A DNA stretch of 42,989 nucleotides from Ancylobacter amanitiformis (GTDB lineage Bacteria > Pseudomonadota > Alphaproteobacteria > Rhizobiales > Xanthobacteraceae). Position numbers and translations under genes: made by a program. Location: positions 1-42,989 of the forward strand of contig NZ_JAUSVR010000025.1 in the NCBI RefSeq assembly GCF_030814815.1, given 5' to 3'. Below are positions 1-8,426 of the stretch, piece after piece; position 1 is the first letter of the stretch; the number at the start of each line of letters is the position of its first letter. The notes under the pieces are model-generated. The model was not told where the DNA came from and ran no database searches. It saw only the letters and a program-made list of their open reading frames with translations.

Positions 1-29
1 CGCTCGCTCAGCAGGAACAAATCACCCAT
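1..29 (-). CDS. IS5-like transposase, N-terminal fragment cut by window edge
   Basis: Reading leftwards from an ATG whose first base is 29, the strand encodes MGDLFLLSER before the window ends. A strong GAGGAGG ribosome-binding site lies five bases upstream. This N-terminus matches what I know of IS5-family transposases in alphaproteobacteria, which begin in this way and are then followed by a helix-turn-helix and the DDE catalytic core; neither is visible here. The call rests on ten residues plus the perfect RBS, so the family is likely but not proven. It faces away from the phage genes, and the insertion probably truncated whatever gene once preceded the tail protein X. Confidence 0.6.
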
Positions 30-93
30 GCCAGCCTCCTCAAGGGAGACTGTGAATCACAACTCAAGGCAGATTAATAGGTCCTGAGCCTAG
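1..93. mobile_element. right end of an IS5-like insertion sequence
   Basis: The 60-odd bases between the transposase start (29) and about 93 have the size of the untranslated end of an IS5-family element. They contain the stretch GGCTCAGGACC (minus strand, about 81-91), which I take as part of the terminal inverted repeat. A CTAG tetranucleotide at about 92-95 could be the target site. The exact boundary is an estimate, because the other end is outside the window and the inverted repeat cannot be paired. Confidence 0.45.
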
Positions 94-95
94 CG

Positions 96-248
96 ACGAG
101 GGGGGCGTCATCGAGCGCGGCGTTCTGAATCAGGGTGGGCGGATTTCCGGCCGCGCCCAGGCTGCGGTTCGACCGCTCTCCCCGAGTGATTTCGACCGCA
201 TCGTCGCGCGAGGCATCGATGACCGGGCGCCGCTGCTTCCGCGCACGG
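96..248 (+). pseudogene. unidentified gene remnant between the IS end and tail protein X
   Basis: In the frame starting at 98 the sequence is open and protein-like as far as about 250 (segments such as AAVRPLSPSDF and DDRAPLLPRTDADV). It then degenerates into an arginine-rich antiframe of the tail X gene. This suggests the 3' part of a gene whose 5' part was lost when the insertion sequence arrived, fused by deletion to the tail genes. I do not recognise the family. The other two forward frames have stops at about 127 and 187. No ribosome-binding site is evident. Confidence 0.25.
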
Positions 249-479
249 ATGCGGATGTGTCGCGTCTACCGCGTCACGCGCGACGGCGAGCGCCTGGACC
301 GCATCGCCAAAGCCGAGCTCGGTACCGAGAAGGGCGGCACGGTCGAGGCGATCCTCGACCTCAACCCTGGCCTCGCGCGCCTCGGCCCCCATTTTCCGGC
401 GGGCACGCTGATCAAGCTGCCGCCCCGCGCACCGGCCGGCCCGCCGGTGAAGGACGTGCCTCGGATCTGGGGCGACTGA
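249..479 (+). CDS. phage tail protein X (LysM-like), prophage remnant
   Basis: A small protein of about 76 residues with the core VYRVTRDGERLDRIAKAELG, then EAILDLNPGLA and a closing PAGTLIKLP. That is the layout of P2-type tail protein X: a LysM-like fold whose last strand carries the P-x-G-T-x-I-x-LP motif. In contractile-tail phages it joins the tail tube/baseplate assembly, and its gene usually sits just before gene D, as here with a three-base gap. The start is uncertain: ATG codons occur at 219, 249 and 255, none with a convincing ribosome-binding site, and the upstream region appears rearranged. It is probably no longer expressed from its original promoter. Confidence 0.7.
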   Translation: MRMCRVYRVTRDGERLDRIAKAELGTEKGGTVEAILDLNPGLARLGPHFPAGTLIKLPPRAPAGPPVKDVPRIWGD

Positions 480-482
480 CGG

Positions 483-1490
483 ATGAAGACACCCGTTTTC
501 CAGATCTACAAGGCTGGCGTGAACCTGATGGGCTCCATGGCGCCCTGGTTCCTCGGGGCCGGCCTGGTCGACGAGGTCGGCATCAAGAATGACGAGCTTA
601 CCGTCACCGTCAACGACGAGATGCGCCGGCTGCCGCTGCCGCGAGCCGACGACGTCATCTTCCCGCGCGCCGGCTACGCCGAGACCACGGTGTCGGGCCT
701 TGGCGCCTACAAGGTACAGCGCTGGGCCACCGGCTGGCAGCCCGGCGGGGCCGAGGTGATGGTGATGACGGCGCGGGCGGTCAGCTATACCGGCGAGGTC
801 AAGGCCGGCGGCATCAAGCACTATGACGACACGACGCTCGGCGACATTCTCGGCGATACGGCCAAGGCGGCCAGCCTCACGCTGTCGATCGATCCCGAGC
901 TCGCCGACATCGCCATCGACTATGCGCTGCGGTGGGAGGCCTCGCCCATCGACTTCGCGGTGCGTCTGGCGGGGGAATATGGCGGTATCGTCAAGCCCGG
1001 CGGCGAGCGCTTGGCTGTCGTGCAGCGCGGCAGCGGCAAGAGCGCCTCGGGCGGCCCGCTGCCGACCATCAACGTCACGCGGTTCGGCTCCAGCGGCTGG
1101 CACATCGAGGGCGAGCCGCGGCCCCAGCAGGGCGAGATCGCCGCGCCCTGGCAGGACGGCGGGAGTGGTCAGCGAAAGGTCGAGAAGGAGAGCACGGGCC
1201 GCAAGGGACCGGTGCACAGCCTGATCCATGCCCGCGCCTCGCGGGCCGCCGCCAAGGCTGCAGCCGCCGCCAAGTCGCGCGAGCTCAATATGATGAACGC
1301 TTCCGGCTTTTTCATCGTCGAGTTCGATCCGTCCTATTCCGCCGGCGCCCTGGTGCGCGCGACGGGCTTCGGCGAGGGCGTGGACGGCACCTGGCCGTCC
1401 GAGCGGATCTCGACCGAGTGGAGCAAGAGCGCGCCCGTGCTCAGCACCATCGACGTGACCGCGAAGCCGGAAGGGGAAGGAGTGGAGTGA
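483..1490 (+). CDS. phage late control gene D protein (tail baseplate hub)
   Basis: A 335-residue protein resembling the GPD family of P2-like phages, structural relatives of the T4 gp27 / Mu gp44 hub at the end of the contractile tail tube. Supporting features are the N-terminal PVFQIYKAGVN and DEVGIKNDELTVTVND segments, a central SLTLSIDPELADIAIDYALR segment typical of hub domain 2, and a C-terminal alanine/lysine-rich helix (about residues 245-265). The length fits the family. It follows tail X by three bases, so the two were one late operon. No lysis, tail fibre, capsid or integrase genes are in the window, so this is a fragment of a prophage or of a tail-derived particle cluster. Confidence 0.8.
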   Translation: MKTPVFQIYKAGVNLMGSMAPWFLGAGLVDEVGIKNDELTVTVNDEMRRLPLPRADDVIFPRAGYAETTVSGLGAYKVQRWATGWQPGGAEVMVMTARAVSYTGEVKAGGIKHYDDTTLGDILGDTAKAASLTLSIDPELADIAIDYALRWEASPIDFAVRLAGEYGGIVKPGGERLAVVQRGSGKSASGGPLPTINVTRFGSSGWHIEGEPRPQQGEIAAPWQDGGSGQRKVEKESTGRKGPVHSLIHARASRAAAKAAAAAKSRELNMMNASGFFIVEFDPSYSAGALVRATGFGEGVDGTWPSERISTEWSKSAPVLSTIDVTAKPEGEGVE

Positions 1491-1607
1491 CGAGGTCCGG
1501 CTTTCGCCGGCGCGGGATCGAGTTTGCTGACCTTACCGGAGGTGAATTTCCGGCGGATAGTTAGGCCGGGAACAATAGGGTTGGAAACGATTCTCGGTGG
1601 GGCGGGC

Positions 1608-2573
1608 ATGGCTATTCGAATTTCGAATGAAGACGAACTTTTTGATCTCCTGCGGGATTTAGAGGATGGAAAGCGCCTTGGTCCCGGCGATGTCATTTTC
1701 GATGGTTGGCCGAAATACGAGGTGATCATTCGTGGAGAGGACTTCAACGGCGGGGTGCCGACCCGCATCATGCCTGCCCTTCTATCATTCCAGAGAGCAA
1801 TTGATGAAGCGTATGCGCTAAGCGTATACGGCGAAAGCAGGCGCCTCTCGAAGGAGGAACGGCGTCAGACCGAGATCGTTGTTCACCTTGACAAGGGTTC
1901 GACAAAATTCGAGGCCCCACTCTGGGACGCCCTCAACAACGCGCTCACGGCGGCGATGAAGAGCATGGACGGCACACAAGCACTCATAGCTATCCTAGGC
2001 GTTGCCGCCATGGTGGGGGGTGTGTGGGTTGTGAAACTATGGCTGGAAGCCAGGTCTCGTGATAAGAAAATAGAGTTTGAGGCTAACGCAACCAAGGAAG
2101 AGACAGAGCGTTTCCGCATTATTTCTGAACTTGCAAAAAACAATGCGCAATTGGCAGGAGCGAAAGCGGCGCTTGAGGAAAGTAACAGTCAGCTTATACG
2201 GAAGCTTGACGACAGAGATAGTCTTGTTTTGGGCAAGGATACAGAGATAAGCGGAGCAGACGGCAGGGCTGCGGTGCGGAAGACGCCCGATGATCCTGTT
2301 GAGGTCCGCTTAGACGGTGAATACCGTATATTGTCGGTTCACTCGGGCGCTGTAAAATCTGGCTTTAAAGTATCGATCGAGAACGTCGAAACGAAAGAGC
2401 AACTGGTGATCGATATCCCCGACGGTACTCTCACCCCAACCCAGCTGACCAGTCTTCAGCAGGGCGAATGGGAGAAGGCTACGCTCCAGATGAAAATCAA
2501 TGCCAGCAAGCGAGGCGATCGGATTTTGAAGGCGACTCTTACGCATGCGGGGCTGGGGCGCTCACAGCCATAG
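1608..2573 (+). CDS. unknown single-pass membrane protein with coiled coil, phage-associated
   Basis: A 321-residue protein of no assigned function. Residues 1-120 form a globular acidic/hydrophobic domain (FDGWPKYEVIIRGEDF near 31-46). Residues 126-146 are one hydrophobic membrane segment. Residues 150-205 are highly charged and probably coiled coil. Residues 228-315 look like a small beta-rich domain (VRLDGEYRILSV, KVSIENVETKEQLVIDI). ATG 1608 is preferred over an upstream start at 1524 because GGTGGGG sits just before it and the sequence between 1524 and 1608 lacks protein character. Base composition is markedly more AT-rich than the tail genes. It lies directly downstream of the tail genes, the usual place for phage cargo genes. 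I recall similar uncharacterised phage-associated proteins, but this is memory, not a search. Confidence 0.6.
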   Translation: MAIRISNEDELFDLLRDLEDGKRLGPGDVIFDGWPKYEVIIRGEDFNGGVPTRIMPALLSFQRAIDEAYALSVYGESRRLSKEERRQTEIVVHLDKGSTKFEAPLWDALNNALTAAMKSMDGTQALIAILGVAAMVGGVWVVKLWLEARSRDKKIEFEANATKEETERFRIISELAKNNAQLAGAKAALEESNSQLIRKLDDRDSLVLGKDTEISGADGRAAVRKTPDDPVEVRLDGEYRILSVHSGAVKSGFKVSIENVETKEQLVIDIPDGTLTPTQLTSLQQGEWEKATLQMKINASKRGDRILKATLTHAGLGRSQP

Positions 2574-2642
2574 ATACGGCGGGTGGCCGGCTGCTTGGTA
2601 GATCATCGATGCCATCTCGCCGGTCGCCGATTCCTCTGCATC

Positions 2643-2789
2643 ATGGATGGCGTCGTGCTGGACCCGTTCATGGGCTCCGGCACGGTCGGCGTCGCCTGCG
2701 CGGCACGGGGGCTCCGGTACATCGGAATTGAGCTCGCACCGGAGTACTTCGAGATCGCGCGTCGCAGGATCGCTGAGGCGGTCGTTTAA
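2643..2789 (+). pseudogene. 3' stub of an N4/N6 adenine/cytosine DNA methyltransferase
   Basis: The last 45 or so codons of a site-specific DNA methyltransferase of the DpnII/CcrM-like beta class. [16 protein letters not shown] is the S-adenosylmethionine-binding motif I (normally DPFxGSGT), followed by [21 protein letters not shown], the family's usual closing helix. The catalytic (D/N)PPY motif and the target recognition region are missing: upstream codons in this frame (2583-2642) do not resemble the family. It therefore cannot be an active enzyme. Such methylases are common phage cargo. The end of this stub is copied downstream in a tandem repeat. Confidence 0.7.
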
Positions 2790-2976
2790 GGGATGTTCAA
2801 AGGGCCTGAAATGGCCCGTCAACCAGTCTCATTTGATCCTTCGCCGAGTCGCATATGATTTTGCGCGCTACAGGATCGCCGAGGCGGTCGTTTAAGGGGT
2901 GTTCAAAGGCCTGAAATGGCGCTTGGGGCATGGCCATTTGATCCTTCGCGATTGGCCATATGATTTTGCGCGCTAC
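2766..2976. repeat. two-copy tandem direct repeat of about 105 bp
   Basis: Copy 1 (2766-2871) and copy 2 (2872-2976) both begin AGGATCGCYGAGGCGGTCG, run through the TAA stop of the methylase stub, contain GTTCAAAGG and CCTGAAATGGC, then CATTTGATCCTTCGC, and end CATATGATTTTGCGCGCTAC. The middle 25 bases differ, so the duplication is not recent. The same word CTGAAATGGC occurs a third time at 3043-3052, running into the 3' end of the tRNA gene. Copy 2 regenerates the methylase C-terminal codons RIAEAVV and its stop in a second place. Confidence 0.85.
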
Positions 2977-3048
2977 ATGATCCGATCGCGGGCTGCCGTC
3001 TCAGGAGGGAAATCGGCTACGCTCGGCGTGCCCAGCTTGGGACTGAAA

Positions 3049-3138
<90 letters not shown>

Positions 3139-3311
3139 GCGCACTGCGGCGCGGGTCGATGCGCCGGGGAGTGGGCCGCTGCATAGCCGAGCCGGGCCGG
3201 CCGCGCAAGAGAGGGGCGAGGGCATATCGTCGATGCCCCCTGTTCTCATCGCGCGGGCGATGCCGCTCCGCACAAACACTTGCCCGTGGAGGCAAAATAG
3301 TGCCGCGGCCA

Positions 3312-3605
3312 AGCCTGCGACCTCAAGCCTGGCAACCTGAAGCCTGGCACCCTGAAACGCGGCGAGGAGCGCGGCTGACATCAGAACGACCTGCTCAGAA
3401 CGACCTGCTTCAGAACGACCTGCTTCAGAACGGCCTGCTTCAGAACGGCCTGCTTCAGAACGATCTGCTTCAGAACGATCTGCTTCAGAACGATCTGCTT
3501 CAGAACGATCTGCTTCAGAACGATCTGCTTCAGAACGACCTGCTTCAGAACGACCTGCTTCAGAACGACCTGCTTCGGAACGACCTGCTTCGGAACGACC
3601 TGCGC
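3312..3605. repeat. 15-bp minisatellite (about 15 units, degenerate leader)
   Basis: From 3382 to 3605 the unit CAGAACGAYCTGCTT is repeated about 15 times head to tail. The first copy is one base short; variants are C/T at position 9, A/G at position 8, and CGG for CAG in the last two units. A degraded 15-base periodicity (AAGCCTGGCAACCTG) extends left to about 3312. The minus strand would read AGRSE/ADRSE repeats and the plus strand NDLLQ repeats. Both open frames run straight through the tRNA gene region and have no ribosome-binding site, so I treat this as a non-coding minisatellite. The rest of 3139-3381 holds no gene I can see. Confidence 0.9.
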
Positions 3606-3632
3606 CCACGGGCGGGGTTCGCCCGCCCGTGG
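3606..3632. terminator. strong hairpin after the ElaB-like gene
   Basis: CCACGGGCGGG and CCCGCCCGTGG form a perfect 11-bp stem around a GTTCG loop. It sits 22 bases beyond the stop of the minus-strand gene at 3654. There is no T-run on either side, so it may be a processing or weak terminator hairpin; it also marks the edge of the minisatellite. Confidence 0.5.
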
Positions 3633-3653
3633 ATCCCGGCGGTGAAATGCGCC

Positions 3654-3986
3654 TCAGCGGCGGTTAGGGCTGCTGCAGAGGAACCAGGCCACCGCCGCTC
3701 CCGCCAGGCCCGCCGCGACAATGACCGCCAGCGGATGGCTGCCTGCCTGCCGCGACAGCGCGGTCAACCCGCGCCCGTAGAGCGCATGCCCGGTCTCGTA
3801 GGCGTCGTCGGCGAAATCGACGGCGCGACCGCGCGCGTCGCCCAACGCACGCGCACCCAGATGGCGCGCCTCGTCAAACACATCCTCCGCGCGCGACGCC
3901 GCCTCGTTGCCGGCCTCGCCGGCGACCCGCCGCAGGCGGCCGCCCAGCTGACGCGCCACACCCGTGATACGATCCGTCTGCACCAT
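3654..3986 (-). CDS. small C-terminally anchored membrane protein, ElaB/YqjD (DUF883)-like
   Basis: A 110-residue protein. A charged, helical N-terminal part rich in Ala/Arg/Asp/Glu (about residues 1-75) is followed by a single hydrophobic segment, AVIVAAGLAGAAVAWFL (about 86-102). That is the layout of the ElaB/YqjD/DUF883 group of C-tail-anchored inner-membrane proteins, of which YqjD is reported to bind stationary-phase ribosomes. The family assignment rests on layout rather than strong sequence identity. The start at 3986 is supported by GGAGGA seven bases upstream; an upstream start at 4073 lacks this. The gene stands alone, divergent from rplU. Confidence 0.6.
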   Translation of the reverse strand: MVQTDRITGVARQLGGRLRRVAGEAGNEAASRAEDVFDEARHLGARALGDARGRAVDFADDAYETGHALYGRGLTALSRQAGSHPLAVIVAAGLAGAAVAWFLCSSPNRR

Positions 3987-4178
3987 GTGTCGTTCCTCCA
4001 AATACCGATCCGGTATGCCAAGCTGGTGGGCTGGGCCCGTCCTGTTCAACGCCGGCGGCGGCGGAAGGTTCACGCGGGCAGCGCAACCCTTGCGCCCCCG
4101 CTCGCCGACCGGCAGGATCGGCCGTGGCTGCGGGGCGCGGGACGGACTGAAACTCCCGGCCTGAAGCGCCCGCTTTTC

Positions 4179-4207
4179 TTGACAGTGCGGGACTCGCCCG
4201 CTATGAG
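4179..4207 (+). promoter_or_regulatory. sigma-70-type promoter of rplU-rpmA
   Basis: TTGACA (4179-4184), then exactly 17 bases, then TATGAG (4202-4207). This is a near-consensus housekeeping promoter and would give a leader of about 105 bases before the rplU start at 4320. It is the clearest promoter in the window and fits a highly expressed ribosomal protein operon. The remaining 3987-4319 region holds no gene that I can see. Confidence 0.75.
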
Positions 4208-4319
4208 CGGCTCACGCGCGTGGTGGGTCAATGGGCTCCCACGCTTCCCGCAACCGACCGAAAGAAGCCGGCCACGCGCCATCAGGCGTTAAGGTCGGGC
4301 TCGAACGAAAGGACAGAAT

Positions 4320-4628
4320 ATGTTCGCGGTCATCAAGACGGGTGGCAAGCAGTATCGCGTTGCCGCCGACCAGGTCGTCACTGTCGGCAAGATCGAAGCC
4401 GAAGCCGGTGCGAGCCTGACCCTGCCGGTGCTCATGCTCGGTGGCGAAAGCCCGAAGGTCGGCGCTCCGCTGGTCGATGGCGCGTCCGTCACCATCGAGG
4501 TGGTCAAGCACACCCGCGGTGGCAAGATCATCGCCTTCAAGAAGCGCCGCCGTCAGAATTCGCGCCGCAAGATCGGTCATCGCCAGGACTTCACGGTCGT
4601 GCGCGTGACCGCGATCGCCGGCGCCTGA
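4320..4628 (+). CDS. rplU: 50S ribosomal protein L21
   Basis: 102 residues. The protein begins MFAVIKTGGKQYRV, the diagnostic start of L21, and has the central KHTRGGKIIAFKKRRRQNSRRKIGHRQ region that contacts 23S rRNA. L21 is a structural protein of the large ribosomal subunit. The length is normal and the start is fixed by the conserved N-terminus. It is followed by rpmA after 30 bases, the near-universal rplU-rpmA operon, and is preceded by a near-consensus promoter. Confidence 0.98.
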   Translation: MFAVIKTGGKQYRVAADQVVTVGKIEAEAGASLTLPVLMLGGESPKVGAPLVDGASVTIEVVKHTRGGKIIAFKKRRRQNSRRKIGHRQDFTVVRVTAIAGA

Positions 4629-4658
4629 GACCGTCAGTAGAGAAGAAGGAGAGCAACA

Positions 4659-4928
4659 ATGGCTCATAAAAAGGCAGGCGGTTCCTCCCGCAACGGTCGC
4701 GATTCGGCTGGTCGTCGTCTCGGCGTGAAGAAGTTCGGCAGCGAGAAGGTGATCGCTGGCAACATCATCGTGCGTCAGCGCGGCACGACCTGGCATCCCG
4801 GCACCAATGTCGGCATGGGCAAAGATCATACCCTCTTTGCGCTCACCGATGGCCGCGTCGAATTCCGCAAGAAAGCCAATTCGCGAACCTACGTAAGCAT
4901 CATTCCGGCCGCCGAGGCCGCCGAATAA
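4659..4928 (+). CDS. rpmA: 50S ribosomal protein L27
   Basis: 89 residues beginning [16 protein letters not shown]. The flexible N-terminal tail of L27 reaches the peptidyl transferase centre and contacts tRNA. The start begins directly with the functional tail, without the cleavable leader found in Firmicutes. [10 protein letters not shown] and [21 protein letters not shown] are family hallmarks. The ribosome-binding site AGAAGGAGAG is strong. It is the second gene of the rplU-rpmA operon and is followed by a terminator-like hairpin at 5018. Confidence 0.98.
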   Translation: MAHKKAGGSSRNGRDSAGRRLGVKKFGSEKVIAGNIIVRQRGTTWHPGTNVGMGKDHTLFALTDGRVEFRKKANSRTYVSIIPAAEAAE

Positions 4929-5017
4929 GTCCGGTGAGGTTCCTTGAAATCTCGCCGGTCTCGCCCGACCGGTAGGATTTCTGGAACGTCCATCGCGGAC
5001 ATCCCGGGTACCCGACA

Positions 5018-5049
5018 GGGGAGGCGAGTGGATCGCCTCCCCTTCGTCG
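5018..5049 (+). terminator. hairpin terminator after rpmA
   Basis: GGGGAGGCGA and TCGCCTCCCC form a perfect 10-bp stem with a GTGGA loop, followed by a T-rich TTCGTCGTT. It lies 90 bases past rpmA and ends 22 bases before the acetyltransferase start, so it probably limits read-through from the ribosomal operon. Confidence 0.7.
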
Positions 5050-5070
5050 TTCAGGCCCTGGAGAACCACG

Positions 5071-5739
5071 ATGACCCTCGCCGAAGCGCCCTCCGGCTCC
5101 CCCCTGCTGGAGAGCAGTACCCCCGTCCTCGAAACCAGCCGCCTGTTGCTGCGCGGTCCGCGGATCGAGGACATGGCCTGGATCGCGGAACTCGCCGACA
5201 ACCGAAAGGTTGCGGAGATGACCGCCAACATACCTCATCCCTATGGGATGGCGGATGCCGCGGCCTTTGTCGCCAACCTGCCCGGCGGCAAGGAAGCCGC
5301 GACTTTCGCCGTCTTCCTGAAGAACGATGCCATCCTGCGCGGCGCCAATGAGGCGGCCTTCGGCCCGCCGATTCCCGTCGGCATGTGCGGCTTCGTCCGC
5401 CGTGACGACGATGTGCCGGAGATCGGCTACTGGGTGGGCGAGCCCTATTGGGAGCACGGCGTCGCGACCGAAGCCGTCCGGGCCCTGATCGACCATGCTT
5501 TCGGCGATCGCAACCTGCCCGCGCTCGTCGCCTCGGCGCGCGTGGTCAACCCGGCCTCGCGGCGGGTGCTGGAGAAGTGCGGCTTCCAGTGGACCGGTGT
5601 CGGGCTCACGCGGGTTCGCGCGCTGGGGGCTTCGGTTCCGGTCGACCGCTTCCGGCTGGAACGCAGGCTGTGGACATCGCTGCGGGCATGGGGCGCAACG
5701 GCGCATCCCACCCGGCACGATATCGACATGCGGCACTGA
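5071..5739 (+). CDS. GNAT family N-acetyltransferase (RimJ/RimL-like)
   Basis: 222 residues with a GCN5-related acetyltransferase fold of the RimJ/RimL type. Near residue 20 is LETSRLLLRGPRIEDMAWI, the usual opening. EIGYWVGEPYWEHGVATEAVRALI (about 118-141) is the acetyl-CoA-binding region with the pyrophosphate loop, here W-x-x-G-V-A-T-E. NPASRRVLEKCGF (about 160-172) is the closing motif. The substrate cannot be told from sequence: ribosomal protein N-termini, amino acids and antibiotics are all possible. A GNAT gene between rpmA and obgE is a recurrent arrangement in Hyphomicrobiales. The start ATG 5071 is the first in frame after the rpmA terminator. Confidence 0.88.
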   Translation: MTLAEAPSGSPLLESSTPVLETSRLLLRGPRIEDMAWIAELADNRKVAEMTANIPHPYGMADAAAFVANLPGGKEAATFAVFLKNDAILRGANEAAFGPPIPVGMCGFVRRDDDVPEIGYWVGEPYWEHGVATEAVRALIDHAFGDRNLPALVASARVVNPASRRVLEKCGFQWTGVGLTRVRALGASVPVDRFRLERRLWTSLRAWGATAHPTRHDIDMRH

Positions 5740-5757
5740 GAGGCCGATAATAGTTAA

Positions 5758-6924
<1,167 letters not shown>

Positions 6925-6941
6925 GGCGACCCGTCTGCCCC

Positions 6942-6968
6942 GCCCGCCTGGCGCGCGGGCATCTTTTT
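6942..6968 (+). terminator. rho-independent terminator of obgE
   Basis: GCCCGC and GCGGGC form a 6-bp stem with a CTGGCGC loop, followed by ATCTTTTT. The position 84 bases past obgE and the T-run make this a plausible intrinsic terminator. Confidence 0.6.
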
Positions 6969-7151
6969 GCGCCCCCCCCCTGCCCCGTCCGCCTTCCGCA
7001 TCAGCATGCCCCGCCGCCCTGCCCCGTCGATATGTCCGCCCATTCCACGGTCGGCCCGGCATTGTCACCCTCGCGTCAAATTCCGCGCGCGGGGACGCGA
7101 TTCGTCGTATGAAGCGCGCCATCCCTTCGTCAAGACGCAAGCGCTGAGCCG

Positions 7152-8339
7152 ATGAACCGCCCCGCCTCTCCCCTGCCTGCCTCCGATGCCGCCACCGATG
7201 CCGCCACGGCCGCCGCCGTGCCGAAGCTCTCCTCCTTCCGCCGCATCGTGGTGAAGGTCGGCTCGGCGCTCTTGGTCGATTCCGCGCGCGGGGCGCTGCG
7301 CCATGCGTGGTTGGCGGCGCTGGCGGAGGATGTCGCGAGCCTGCACCGCGAGGGCAAGGAAGTGCTGGTGGTCTCATCGGGGGCCATCGCGCTCGGGCGC
7401 AATGTCTTGAAGCTCCCCAAGCGCCCGCTGAAGCTGGAGGAAAGCCAGGCCGCCGCCGCGGTGGGGCAGATCGCGCTGGCCCGCGCCTGGTCGGAGGCGC
7501 TGGCCCACGAGGGGGTGACGGCCGGGCAGATCCTCATCACGCTCGGCGATACCGAGGAGCGCCGGCGCTACCTCAATGCGCGCTCGACGCTGGCCAAGCT
7601 GCTCGATCTCAAGGTGGTGCCGGTCATCAACGAGAACGACACGGTGGCGACCTCGGAAATCCGCTATGGCGACAATGACCGGCTCGCCGCGCGCGTCGCC
7701 GGCATGGCGAGCGCGGACCTCTTGGTGCTGCTCTCCGATATTGACGGGCTCTATACCGCCCCGCCCAATGACGACCCGAACGCCGCCTTCATCCCGCTGG
7801 TGCCGCGCATTTCCGCCGAGATCGAGGCGATGGCCGGCGGCACCGGCACGGAACTGTCACGCGGCGGCATGAAGACCAAGATCGAGGCCGGCAAGATCGC
7901 CACCACGGCGGGCGCGCATATGGTCATCGCCTCCGGCAAGGGGAAGAACCCGATCCGCGCCATCGCCGAGGGCGCGCGCTGCACCTGGTTCCTCGCCCCG
8001 ACCAACCCGGTGGCGTCGCGCAAGCGCTGGATCGCCGGCTCGCTGGAGCCGCGCGGCGTGCTGCATCTCGACGCCGGCGCGGTCGCCGCCCTGCGCCGGG
8101 GCTCCTCGCTGCTGCCGGCGGGGGTGAGCCGGGTGGAAGGCGAGTTCCAGCGCGGCGACGCCGTGGTGCTGCGCGGCCCGGACGGCGCCGAAGTCGGCCG
8201 CGGGCTGGTGGCCTATGACCACGACTACGCCGACCGCATCCGCGGCCGCTCCTCGGACGAGATCGCGACCATCACGGGGTTCGAGGGGCGGGCCGCGATG
8301 GTGCACCGGGATGATCTGGTGATCGCCACAGGGGGGTAA
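7152..8339 (+). CDS. proB: glutamate 5-kinase
   Basis: 395 residues. An amino-acid kinase domain comes first (about residues 28-280): [13 protein letters not shown] is the phosphate-binding start, [12 protein letters not shown] the glycine loop, and [26 protein letters not shown] the substrate/ATP site. A C-terminal PUA domain (about 300-385) is typical of bacterial ProB. The enzyme phosphorylates glutamate to glutamyl-5-phosphate, the first and proline-inhibited step of proline synthesis. The N-terminal 25 residues are an alanine-rich extension; no later ATG exists before the kinase domain. The partner proA, normally immediately downstream in this order, is not here. An AT-rich ParB-like gene follows instead. 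Confidence 0.97.
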   Translation: MNRPASPLPASDAATDAATAAAVPKLSSFRRIVVKVGSALLVDSARGALRHAWLAALAEDVASLHREGKEVLVVSSGAIALGRNVLKLPKRPLKLEESQAAAAVGQIALARAWSEALAHEGVTAGQILITLGDTEERRRYLNARSTLAKLLDLKVVPVINENDTVATSEIRYGDNDRLAARVAGMASADLLVLLSDIDGLYTAPPNDDPNAAFIPLVPRISAEIEAMAGGTGTELSRGGMKTKIEAGKIATTAGAHMVIASGKGKNPIRAIAEGARCTWFLAPTNPVASRKRWIAGSLEPRGVLHLDAGAVAALRRGSSLLPAGVSRVEGEFQRGDAVVLRGPDGAEVGRGLVAYDHDYADRIRGRSSDEIATITGFEGRAAMVHRDDLVIATGG

Positions 8340-8426
8340 CCCAAGGTACGCCGTTGCGTGCTGTAGTTTACTCGCTGGACATGTCTCCCTGAGTTGCGCC
8401 ATTCTTTGCGTATTCGGGGGGTATCG

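Noticed and set aside
483..1490. Contractile injection system or tailocin as a complete novel system
   Set aside because: Only tail X and gene D are present. There is no sheath, tube, baseplate or spike gene in the window, so nothing beyond a remnant can be claimed.
3382..3605. CRISPR array
   Set aside because: Units are contiguous 15-mers with no unique spacers and no cas genes nearby.
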